From Trissonchulus latispiculum (lineage: Eukaryota; Nematoda; Enoplea; Enoplida; Ironidae), in NCBI GenBank assembly GCA_030248195.1, contig JASAND010013369.1, forward strand, positions 1 through 64,000: a stretch of DNA of 64,000 bases, given 5' to 3'. The notes under the pieces are model-generated. The model saw nothing but the letters and a program-made list of their open reading frames with translations. It had not been told where the DNA came from and made no database searches. A program made the position numbers and the translations under genes. Of the stretch, positions 1 to 12,600 are shown piece by piece (position 1 is the stretch's first letter; every line of letters starts with the position of its first letter).

Positions 1-4
1 TGAC

Positions 5-316
5 CTAGTCTCTGGAGCTCCTACCTGGTTGTCCAAAGTAGGACAGCCAGCTCGGCTCTAGCTATGCTGCAACATAGCCAGAGAAGGCTTTATCAAAACC
101 TCTCTGACTGTGCTATGCACAGAAAGAGGACTGCAGTGGCCCGCGGATCTCCGTAGAGATACAAACAGCATTTACATCAAGAAAATGCAGTCCTCTTTCT
201 GTGCATAGCACAGTCAGAGAGGTTTTGATAAAACCTTCTCTGGCTATGTTGCAGCGCAGATAGAGCCGAGCTGGCTGTCCTACTTTGGACAACCAGGCAG
301 GAGCTTCAGAGACTAG
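5..316. repeat. Long hairpin (131-bp inverted repeat)
   Basis: Positions 5-135 and 186-316 are near-perfect reverse complements around a 50-base loop. There is no transposase nearby. It is most likely a foldback element or the paired ends of a deleted transposon. A reading frame on the minus strand (113-349) is a by-product of the palindrome. Confidence 0.85.
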
Positions 317-422
317 TTCTCCCTGGGTAAGAGCGCTCACAACGCCCATTGGCTCTCCTGTTCGGACTAAGTCTTCGGCCTTAGTGACTGCAGGCAGGCG
401 TTTTTCATTATTTCTCTATCAT

Positions 423-786
423 TACCAAGAGTACATAATATATATAAGAGTGTGACAGCTGGCATGTTCTCTGTTATCAGCTGCAGGTACATGCTATGTT
501 CGCTAACGGCTGATCCCCCCCACAAACGTGTATGTTCACTTCAAACAAACTTGGCCTCTAAGCTTGCATGCTGAAGTTCGAAAACACAACTACTCAGTTG
601 GTTCAACGTGCATCTGTTGCGAGCTTTAGAACACAAAGATAGCGTTCCAATTTTTTTGAAGTGAGCATACATACACATTTGGGGGGGGAGGGTCAGCCGA
701 TAGCGAACATAGGACACAAACATGTGCCTGCAGCTGATAACAGAGAACCTGCCAGCTGTCACACTCTTATCTATTATGTACACTTG
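423..786. mobile_element. MITE family A, copy 1
   Basis: The inverted arms lie at about 425-590 and 620-785. They begin CAAGAGTACATAATA and continue through AAGAGTGTGACAGCT to a C/G-run followed by motifs such as CGCTAAC. The same terminal sequence recurs at 30925-31116, 52739-52800 and at both ends of 59695-60958. TCATTA occurs directly outside both ends (419-424 and 787-792) and may be a 6-bp target duplication, although one terminal base does not match. No coding capacity is seen. Confidence 0.7.
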
Positions 787-1661
787 TCATTATGTAGTCT
801 TGATAATACCCTTGTGCTAAAACAAATGGTTGGTGCCAGTAAAGACGGCAACGTTCGTAAGTTTGTTTTTTGCATAGCTTAGCTTATAGCTGTATAAATC
901 ATATAGCTTTATCATTGCATTCAGTGCATTCATCATGACAACTAATATATGGGCTATTTATTAATACGTTGAATGTCTAGGATCAAAATGCACGGGATTG
1001 GAGGTGGCCGTTTTCGAACATTGCTGGCACATTCTAATGTTAATCTCCGTTAGTCTATCAAACATCTTCTTTGTTCCTGGACTACTGTTCTCAATATATG
1101 GCTGTTGCATTCGGGAAAGGTTAGCCAATTTTTCAAGAAAAAGTTGACTACAATAATGCGGTGAATCTTGAATGTTTTTGAGTGTAAGTGTTGACTCAGG
1201 CCAGTGTAGGAAGCCAAGTGCATCAAAAAGTAATCAAAACGCTTATAGTCAGTTCGTATGAAACGTATGTATGAAAACGAGTGTCTGTATTAGTAAATGT
1301 CTAGTAGTAGTACTATTGCTAGCATAAACGTTTTGACATAACCTTTACCTATGACTGATGTATTTGGTATTTCAGGAAAGTGAACATGGCCGACAAGCAG
1401 CAATAAAATTGACAACAGCCCAATGGCAGACAACTTTTTGGTTTTTGGAAGTTACTGGCTTAATGAAACCTATTAATAATTACACATTACTATATATACA
1501 AATCAGTGAATCAAACAGCTTACACAAATGTAAAGAGCAGCAAAATCGTTGATGATAACAGTATATCTGCGTTAGGAGATTTTGCGTTTCTTTGTTCAAT
1601 AGACAAGTAGTTTAATTGCATCATCTAATCTAAATTAGATATGCGGCAATAAAGTAGTAAA
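787..1661. other. AT-rich stretch, no gene recognised
   Basis: I find no convincing exon, RNA gene or repeat here. The short frame at 1358-1552 has no recognisable motif and biased AT-rich composition. Confidence 0.5.
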
Positions 1662-2862
1662 TTTAGGGATGTACATGTACTACATCCCTAAAAAATTTCA
1701 GTGATGTACTACATCACTAGTCTACTTGTACATTGGTGATTAAAGGCCTCAAATGTACAACTTTACTGACAAATTCAGTAATGTAGTGCATCACTAAAAC
1801 GTTTTCAGTAAATCCGTACATTTATGTTTGCTGCCTGTCTTTATGCTATAGAGGAAGGAAATTTAAAAGCTAAAGACCTTAAGGATATTGACAAGATCTA
1901 ATTCGAAAAATCTAAACAATAGAAAGAACGGATTACTGTAGAGTAATTTCGAAAACTAAGTTTGGTGGTTTATTGCGGTTTTTCTATTTTTATGACAATT
2001 TTGATATTAAAATAGTAGTTACTAGTTAGTAGAATTATAAGCTTTAAAGTTGAATTTTGCTTAAGCAATGCACAATATTGCACAATGCACAACTTAAAAT
2101 GTGGGCTTAAATCTGCTTTTGAGAATAAATAAGACACTTTCTTCATATTAAAATAATAGCTATTGGAATTAAAACTTGAAAACTGAGGTTTTGCTTAATT
2201 ACAATTTTGACTTTGCTAAAAATTTTAAACTAAACCTTATTTAAACTTAAACTTAGCTTAACAGTTAACGTTTTGTGTTTCTTTTCTTCCCTCTAGTATT
2301 AAAATGATAAATTTAACATAAAGTTTAGGATAAGTTTTAGCTAGGCTGGCGGAAGATATAAGGTTCATAATTTTTTCAGTTTAATTTTAAAACTGGAAGA
2401 GGGCTGGAACCTGCAACAAATCTGCAATACGTTTCAGGTCACCGCAAAAAATATTTTGGTAAATATCTTAAGTCTTATTAAGTTGAAAAAATTAAAAATT
2501 CACAGCACTTATCAAATGGAAATAGTGCATTGGTTAAACCAAACGTAATTTTCAAAATTATCCCACAATAATCTGTTTCTTCTATTGTTTAAATTTCTCT
2601 ACTTATATCTTGTCAATAGCCTTAGGTCTTCAGTCTGTAAATTTTCTCCCTGTATAGCATGAAGACAGGAAGCAAACATAAATGCACGGATTTACTGAAA
2701 ACGTTTTAGTGATGTACTACATCACTAACAATCACTCAGTGATGTACTACATCACTGAAATTTGTCAGTAAAGTTGTAAATTTGAGACCTTTGAAGTCCG
2801 ATGTGCAACTTGACTAGTGATGTGGTCGCTGAAATTTTCTAGGGATGTAGTACATCACTAAA
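1662..2862. mobile_element. Inverted-repeat element with GATGTACTACATC motifs
   Basis: Arms of about 310 bp (roughly 1662-1975 and 2545-2862) are inverted copies. They carry repeated short palindromes of the type GTGATGTACTACATCAC, several per arm. The interior (1975-2545) is AT-rich and non-coding. It looks like a non-autonomous DNA transposon. I could not fix a target duplication. Confidence 0.75.
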
Positions 2863-3637
2863 TGCACTGCTTCACTGCGACAGATATATGCCTCACGAGA
2901 AGTAAATAACCAAGTAAGTAAAAGTAGACATGCAACAATTTTGAATGGAGTAAAAACTGTTACCAGAAACCAGTATTCGTGTGAAAGTCGAAAACTTTAG
3001 AATCTTTAAATGACGAAAAACCAAAACACAACGAGAACAAGGGGATGTAGTAGTAGTTTTAGAAGTTCTAGACCTACTGGCGTTGTTGAACTAATATAGT
3101 AGAGAATTAACTCAACCTGTGCATTGTTTCAAGAAAGTATCATTGTTTTTAAGCTGTTGAAAAGTGCAGTAAAGCCGCTTCCTCTATATACTCTTAGGTG
3201 TCCACATGAAGCGTTTAGAAAGTACACGTTTTTCGCACCGTGTTGCTTAGTTTTATTCTATTTAGCGATTTTGTAAACTTTATCTGTCTTAGAACAACAC
3301 TGAAACAGTCTCTTAGATTTACTAAACGTCTAAATTTCAGCATAAATAGTCCGTTATTTAAAGGAGAAGCTTTTATTTCATAGCAACAAGGTATGTAGTT
3401 ACTGAATTGATGATAGCTGAGGTACGGATAAAATGAATTAAACCTTATTTCGGCTTATTTTCCCGAATCGTTACTTTGATGGGATACGTTACCGTAATAG
3501 GATGTTAAGTTTAGAAACTACCAGTTTTAAGTGCAATTGCTAAATGAGTCGCTTGAAGCTAAGCTAAACCATGAAATGCTTATGTGTACCTTACTGATAA
3601 TATTATTTACGTTTTTTCGCACAGTTGAAGCATTAAA

Positions 3638-6600
3638 ATGTCGTTTAAATCGACGCTGTGGAAGTTCTGCCAAATTATGGTCCCTCTAATAGGTGTCTAT
3701 TGTCTTCAAGATGACACAGGTAAACATGCTGTGTAAAAGTTTCAGTAACTACTCCCTGGGCAATTACTGTATATGAGTCTACCAACTACGGGCCTTTTTA
3801 AGGATTGTGTGTCGTTTCTCCCACAAAAGGGTTCCGCTGACATCTCTAATTTATCATAAATGACATTTAGAGCGGGCGAAATAAAAGAAGTTAAAGGTCA
3901 CAGTGATACGTAAAATCGGCCTAAGATTTTAAGGTTTAAAGTTAAAATAAATTTAGTCAGTTTCAAGTTAAATTAGGGCTTTTGTAAATTTTGTGGGGAG
4001 GAACTGTCTTGATGACTCTTGTTACGCTTGATTAACTTTAAAGTGGCACCCAACCAGGCATTCTGAAGAAATGTTACAGAAGAGAATTGGGAGAGGGCAT
4101 GTTGTAATGACCTCTGTGTTTCTCTCCCCATAAATTTTACTTGTTAATATTAAGAGTTTGGAAAACCAACAAACTTCAGACATGATGTATTTTAATCTTC
4201 AATTTCTATCGTGGCAATCAAATCAAAAATTAATTTTTATGCTTAAAATTGATTGAAATGTAGAATTGAACTTACACTAAAAATTAAATTATGACGATTT
4301 TAATTTCTGAAACACCTGGACCAAATTTTAGAAAAAATTGTAGTTTGTAATCAGAAATACTTTAAACTTGTTTTAAAACGCAATTGAATTGAAATTAGAT
4401 TTTTATGAAGGTAAGAGTAATTTTTGAAACCCCTAATAAAACCGTTATGCTGTAAAAGAATTTTAAAGTATGTCTGATTACAAAATACAATTTTTTTTAA
4501 AATTTCGTCCAGGTGTTTCAGAAATTAAAATCGTCATTTTAATGCAAATTCAATTCTACATTGCAATCAATTTTAAGCATAACAATTAATTTTTGATTTG
4601 ATTGCCATGAAAGGAGTTGAAGATTAAAATACATTATGTCTGAAGTTTGTTAGTTTTTCCAGGCTCTTAATATTAAACAAGTATATAAAATTTATGGGGA
4701 GAGAAACACAGAGGTCATTACAACATGCCCTCTCCCAATTTTCTTCTGTAAAATTCTTCAGCCTGCCTAGTAGGGTGCCACTTTAAAGTTAATCAAGCGT
4801 AACAAGAGTCATTAAGACAGTTCCTCCCCACAAAATTTACAAAAGCCTAAATTAGTAACGTTTATGTAGTTGGTTGTACTTTTTCCTTGGCTAATGTTTT
4901 ATCTAAACTAAACTTTTAAAAGGTCCAATTTAGTAAATTTGTATTAAAAATTTTATATGGGTGCATACTGGAAGTTGATGAATTAGAAAATATATTTAAA
5001 TTCTAAATTATCATATTAATCAGTGTATATTATGTAGATTTTGTGATTCATAAGCAGTGTATTTGTAACATTCTGTAAATGTATATTGTTTTACGAAACA
5101 ATATCAAATGTCAGAGATCCTCATAGGCAAGCGTAAATCACTAAAATGCTCATAAATTCACAAAGAAATTATTTTAAAACTTTAAAAACTGTATAACTTT
5201 GTAAAAATTGTGAATTTGGAATGATAGCTTCGGTTTTGTACACATAAAATTAAAGCATAATCACTAAACCATTAAGGTACAGTACTGTAACAAGGAACGC
5301 ATGAAGAGGTATACAGTAGAAGAGTTAGAAAAGGAGAATTAATTGGGCAGAAATCATGCTGAGTTAAGTGGCAGATGATTAATAGTTCTCCCAAATTCCA
5401 ACAGGAAAATGTGGGAGAAACGACACACAGCCCTTTTTAAGAAAGGGTGGAGCAGAGTTAAAATGACTGGATCCTTTTTATGAAAGAGTTAAAGGAGAGA
5501 AATTCAATCTATAACAGAGTTAAAACGAGTTAAAACAGTTATGTTTAACTCTACTCTACTCCACCCTTTCTTGAAAAGGCGCTAAGTTGGCTGAGAGCTA
5601 CTTCTGTTTGTTCGTTAGACGCAAGGAGAAACTAAGGTGCAGGAAGACAGAGAAAACGATAGATTTATACAGAAAAAATATTGCAGTCTGGAGGGAAGAG
5701 ACGAAGACAAATTTGTCGTTCTATAATTGCAAATCTTTTAATATTTCAAAAAGTATCATCTGATTCCTTCAACTTAGTTTGTTTCCTCGAAAAGGACTGA
5801 AAATGAGAAAACGAATGAGAACCCACGCTGGCTGCGCCCACTTCCAGTCGGTTCCAAATTAAGAAATCCCAGAAAAACAATTAATTCCGTTGGGTGCAAG
5901 AAAAATTATTCATTTCACTGTAAAGTGAATTTCTTAGTATCCACTGAACTGAAAATTTCAAAATTTATTGTCTAAAACTGAGACTCTGGTACAGCAGTCA
6001 GATCTCCGGAGTATTTTACCACAGTTTGCACCAGATGAGATAAAGCTTAGCTGCAGACTAAATTCAGGATTTTCATTCATAACTTCAGCTTACTCTTCGC
6101 CCAGTAAAGAGTGAGTCCTAAGATGCTAATCTTATTTGTGGCAATTTTTAGTCAGCTACTGAGTAGGGTAACCTACAGTGTTTGATCATTACAACGATGC
6201 CAGCTACGATATGCCTATATGACGGGGTTTTCTTTACTTGCCACGTTTAACGAAGGTTGAGAGACTTGCAGTCGTCGGCTAAAAACTTAGTAAATCCCTT
6301 TTAAACAAGTTCTAATGAAGGTCCGTGTCTTGGTGGTGTGACGCGGTGGCGGTTTACAACCTTTGACCACTAGTATTCAAATGCTTCAACAAGCATAAAG
6401 TCTGACAAAGGCCCACAAAATCGAAGTACCAAGTGAGTTCAACAGATTTGTTGCCCAGATTCTTGCAGATTCTTGCCCAGAAAAATGGTCTCCAGTCGCA
6501 TCAGGTTGTGTGACGTATGAAACGACAAAGGAAGATCCGGCAACAGTAAATGAGATCTGCCAAAATCTTCATCAGAATGCTAGTCTTGTCATTTGGAGAA

Positions 6601-9600
6601 CTCAGGCAGAATTTGATCAATTGTTTGATTATATTAGGTAACTATTATTATTATTCTTACTATTATTATTATTATTATTAACTATTAGGTAACTAACAAA
6701 ACAATCAGTAGTATTACTGAAAGCAGGATTTTAAGTTTTAATGTCTCTGTATCATATGAAACGATCAACATCATCAAGCCAAGAAAATAGGTGGAATTTT
6801 ACTTCCCAAAAAAGGTCAGTGCTTACGCTTCATTTAAACACTGCAGTCCAGAAATTAGCTTTAAGGCGGTACCACCACTACCAGGGTTGACTTCGAACTG
6901 CCACTGTGAACTAAACAATTAATGAAAAGGTTTGAAATTTGGCATTTTTATTCTTTATCATGTTCTGCATCAAGTATCAAGTGAGCTGGCCTACTACGCT
7001 GCAAGACTAGCTTGCTGCGAGGAAATGTAATAAAGACTGTGAATTTAAATATCAATCCTTGATGAATACATTTGAAATTCTGCATGCAAGCTTTGTTAAT
7101 GTATATATGTGGAAGTCAAATTGGATTTTCAGACAAATCTGATTTGTCTGAACATTCATTTCAGTCAAACTGGATTTGACCTTCCGATTGAATCTCCCAT
7201 TGTTTGAAGTCATAAAAGTCCAGTTTGACTGAACTGAATTGAGTCAAATCCAATTTGACGTTTTCTGTTTCAGTCAAACCGTAATTCAATGTGAATGTTA
7301 ATCTTTACGGCAGAGATTATTACACTTCGATTTGATTTTTACAACGGCTCTATAGAATCAAAGGAAATTGCCGCCTATAATAAACACGATTATTTTTGTT
7401 TATATTTTTGCGTTTTCCTTTGAGCTTTACAGATCGAAGGAAGCATTTTCAGGTGTTCGTACAAGAAGAAAAAATTCTCAGCATCATCGATTCTACCAGA
7501 AAACCATAAAAAATTTAGAAAATTTTGAAATTTAAAAAATTCAAGTTTTCTAGCTTTGGAAAAGCTTTCTAACACCTACTCAAGCGTTAATTTTACTGGA
7601 AGTAGAAATCCGGACTATAAAGAGGAGACTATCAATTATAAATTTAAATTTGAGATTTGGCTTTAGCTTTGTATTAATAATTAAAAGTCAACAATCTCTT
7701 TGCACTAAAGATTAACATTCACATTGAATTTCGGTTTGACTGAAACAGAAAACGTCAAATTGGATTTGACTCAATTCTGTTCAGTCAAACTGGATTTTTA
7801 TGGCTTCAAACAATGGTAGATTCAATTTGAAGGTCAAATCCAGTTTGACTGAAATGAATGTTCAGACAAATCAGATTTGCCTGAAAATCCAATATGACTT
7901 CCACATATATACGCTCAGGTTGCTTTTTTAGATTTTTATAAAAGGGAATTTTTCGTTTTTAGCTTATTTTGAAATATTGTAAATTCGATATCTTTCCTAC
8001 TATTACACCTACACAGAAGAGATATGCATATCATTTTAAGGGGCTTTTTGTGCTCTGTCAGGATGGAGCCAAATTTACCATATAAGGCTTAAATAATTTT
8101 TTACTATTAGCGCAAGTGCAAAGCCATGATGGTAACCAGTCAATTAGGCCCTCTTTGACATTTAAACGTTTGTGCAAACATTGTGCTTTGTGCTTTTCGA
8201 AGTTTGTGCACTTTACTGTTGTGCTGGTATGTCGGTAGTTGAATCAGACTGGCTGCGCTTACCAGCCTCAACACGTAAACATAGAGTGACTGTGCGTAGA
8301 TTATTATTTTCTGGTACTCGGCTGTGGGTGTCACTAGATACTCAATTGAGTAATTAGCTGATATTGTGCAGATGGTGTCTGCACTGCAGGTTGGTAACTA
8401 TTAAGAGTGGACGCTTATCACAATAATATAGCTTAGTTATTATTTACTGTCAAGAGTTTATATAAGAAAGAAAAAGAGTTGGCCGTTGGCTGGCCAATGG
8501 CCGAGTGCTGGCCAAGCTCAAATTTACTGATCTTGTGCTTTAACTGTGTTTAAAAATTTAACTTTGCTGCATAATATCGTAAACATGTTGCTGTATAAAC
8601 GTTACATTAGATACTGTAGGTACTACAGATTTTCACTTAGATATTGACAATTTTTATCGTTATTAGCGTTATTTTACAATTTAATTTGCTAATTGGATGC
8701 AAATTTTAAGTGTGCTAACAACTTAGTTTTTAAATTTGTCTGGCGGTGAACGTCTCATCACTTTATTGCGGTCCTCCAGCAAAATTAAGACAGAGTTGTC
8801 GCGGGTTGGAGCTAAATGTTTGGAAAAACCATTTTACAAATATTGTTAGTTGTAAATTGTACTATTGAAATAAATTGTAAATTGTACTATTGAAATAAAG
8901 TTGACGCCTAATTAAGCACGGTACACGAATAAAAATAGTAAATTCCAGCTCGCCAACGTTGACAAATAGCTAAAGAACGGCCAATAGCTTACGGCCAAGA
9001 AACAGCCAACGACCGGCCAACGGCCAACCAGTTGGCCGTTGGCCGGCCAACGGCCATTGGCCGGCCATCGGCCAACGGCCAACGGCCAATGGCCGGCCTG
9101 CGGCCAACGGCCAGTTGGCCGGCCAACTTCAAACTCCGGCCAAGCCAAGCCAAGCCAACCAAGGAAAATTTCGGCCAATCCCAACACTAGTCGGTCCTTC
9201 CCAGTGTTTTAAGCTAGCAATATATATGCTCGACACATTAAGGCAGAAATCTCTGGGGAGGGGGGAAGGTGTACCACTTACCGTTGTTAACCATATGTTT
9301 ATATGCGTTTGAACTAAAACGAATCTGATTGGTTAGTCGCTTGCCTTCTGTCAAATTTTACTGTATAATCAGAAACCCCCAAGATCTCGAGGGTCCCAAT
9401 TACACGTACAAGTTTGTGAAAGCGTTTAGCTCTAAATTGAGACAGTTAAAATTGAACCAATCAGCAAAGAACTAAACACTAAACAAACACAACTGAACTT
9501 GTAAGTGTAGGATCTCCCCAGAGATCTGGTCGAGTCAGCTTATACACGTAAACTTGACATAAGGTAAGCAATTAGCCAATCAAATTCGTTTTAGTTCAAA

Positions 9601-12600
9601 CGCATATAAACATATGGTTAACAAAGATAAGTGGAACCCTCCCCGAGATTTCGGCCTCAATGTGCCGAGCATATTGCAAGCTTAAACACTATGTAGGAAG
9701 GGCCGAGTGCCTCGCTCTTCCTTTTATGGTCTCTTGATACTCCTGATGTTGTCGATAAACAATGATTTTGAAATTGATGATGCTGCTAAAATTGTGACCA
9801 TTATTTAGAGCAACAGCAGAAGAAACTGAATTTTGGACTGGATTGACCAACATAGATTTCATTGGTACGGCACACTGCATTAAGTCACAGTAGAGTTCTA
9901 ACTTGCATGTAAAAGTAACTTATTCATTATACTAGAGCAGAAATGCGTCTCTGATGACACAAAGGGCATGGATAATATGTTCAAAGTTTCCTACTTACAC
10001 TATTTGACACTATTCACAATAAATATTATATTTCTCAAAGTTCAGGGAGCGAAACGGGACGATATCCCATTAAAAATTTAAGTTTAAACAGTATATCTGT
10101 TTAGGCCTAATAAACTACCTATAGAGTAAGTAAATAAATCAAGATTATAGTCGCATTTGGGATTTCTTATTTTTATTTATTTCACTTTTTTATTTGCAGA
10201 GCATCCAAGTGCCTTCCGATTTTCATATGTTCGTGAAGATTGTATTCCAAGGTCTGCCAAATGGTTGCCAGACCAGCCTAACTTTCTTAACCAGCAGAAA
10301 TGGGTCAAAGCCCAACAGGACAAAGCCGGCCACACAGGCTTGAACGACTTCAAGCATATCAATCTCCTTGCAGTCTGTTTCGTTCCCCTGTACCACAAGT
10401 TGGATGTTTGCAGTAAGTAATTTGGGAAAGAAATAGTTGCGGAAAAGTACTGCGGTCACAACTTAACAATGAGTCTTTATACACTTACAACTCTTACGAC
10501 TCTTACAAATGATGTCGGAGGGGTCTTCAGTTTGTAGTTTATTTAATTTAGTCTTTAATGGTTTGGTTAAACAAAACAGTGCTGTGCTATGAATTGAAAG
10601 TACAACAACGTGCTAAAAGTTTCAAATTCAGGAATGAAGAATATGAATAATGATATGATTCAAATGTGAATAAGGGAACAGGGTTTGGTATATTCTATGT
10701 GTTTAGGGCGGGGGGATTCTGATATATAGTCGAGCACGCTACCTCTAAGCAGCGTTCCCAGTTTATTACACTTAATTTATTGTGCTTAAAACCATACAGA
10801 TCTAACACGACTAGTGCATTCCAATTTCTGTGTTTTTAACATTACACTTACAGCGGACTGTCAAATTTAGAAAGTTGTTCGAAGCGAACTGCCCGGAACG
10901 GGACATTCGAACTGATTGATCCCGATACCGGAACATACAATCTGGTAGGCAAAAGGGCTGAAATCGTTTGCGATTCAGGCTTCATTTTGAGCGACGTGGC
11001 ACCGATCACCTGCATTGATCATGAGATCTGGAGCCGCCTGCCCAGCTGTGAAAGTAAATTGTTTCCAAAAAGTTTAAACTAAATAAGACTATCTGTAATG
11101 ATAGAAGTTGTAATTTGCACTACCGCCCTTGAGGGACGCGACCGTAGTCCTCCTGAAACACTAATGAGGCGGAACTGTGCAGATGATGTCTGCAGCCTAA
11201 TGATTAAATAATTGTGACCAAGAGTCAATAATTAATTCCTTTTGTAAGATGAATGAATGTTCTTCGTGCAATTATGCACTCTTTGTGTAACGCTTGTGAC
11301 ACGCTTAGTCGCCGTGCACTTTTGCTCTTGTTTTTTTCCATGAAATAAAATGTCATGTAAAAGTCGTGGTCCAATTAATTTGACAGAATTTGACCTACTA
11401 AGCTTAAATGTACTTTGCATGTTTTCATTTTTCACTAAAACTCTAAACAAGCAAGAGCATTGTGAAAAATGTGCCTGTTTTGAGTATATTTACCGTAAAT
11501 ATATGCCTGCTGGGAGGATATGAACATTATTTTGGGACGTGTATCGGTGTCGAAATTAATAGCATTGCAGTCATCTTGCACGATAGTAATGATTGGGGTA
11601 GGTTCCCTGGTAATATATCCCAAATGAAGGCTAGGGATGAGCTTGCATTTAGTGTGCACTGCAGCGTGCACTGTGGACGTAAGTCAATGTACCTCCTACA
11701 GCTCGCTTGTATAATAACACACAAAGGATACTTCCGATGCAAGTGCACTTCTTCCTTGTGCTCAAAACTTAATTTGCATAACATCCACATGCATTGAACT
11801 TTAACTTCTAACACGCAGCATGTGTATTTTATAGAGAAGACTATGAAAATCATTGGCGGCATGCTTAAATTTATTCAAAACCGATTATAGTAGACCTGCT
11901 GCGCCGAGGCGCAGCAGGAAAAACAACTTTTGTCTATTTCAGAGGATAGTCAAGGAACTGACACAGACGAAATGATTATTTCTGGATCAATACAAGGCGG
12001 TATGAAAATAGTTGATTGTGAATATGGCCATCGACTTTCGGGAAATTCAACAAATCGATGCGGTAAAGGCAGCAAATAAAATACGAATCCTAACTTATTT
12101 AGTTGTTCTTTATTTGTAGCTAAAGAAGCTGGCATAACCACACTAGCATGAGGTTCTATTTTCGAGAACAGGGTACACCACGTGTTCTGAGAGGACCTGC
12201 CCATAAATGTGAACAGATCATGAAATTGGTCAGCTGATTTGTTTGCTTTTGCAGATCTACTAATGCCGCCATGCACTATAGTGGGGTCGGATCCTGGGGT
12301 TCTTATCCCGAAACATTTAGACTGGACAAACTCAAGGGCCTGTTCAAAAAGTTTATATGGAATATCAAAGCTAATTTTATTAAATTTTATTTATATTATA
12401 TATATATAATTTATATTTACTTAAATTATATTTTACTAATTTTTGTATAATTTGCAATAAAATCCTAACCTAACAAATATTGACCGATTTTCATGAAAAA
12501 CTAAGATCTTTACCAAAAATATTCCAGAAATTTTAAAAAATTTATTCGGTGACAACTAGCTTTTTCCGGCCATTTTTGGGTACCCCTTGGCCACTTCTTC

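Noticed and set aside
9115..9312. Plus-strand frame after the GGCCAACGG block
   Set aside because: It starts in the minisatellite and runs into a MITE arm; no conserved motif.
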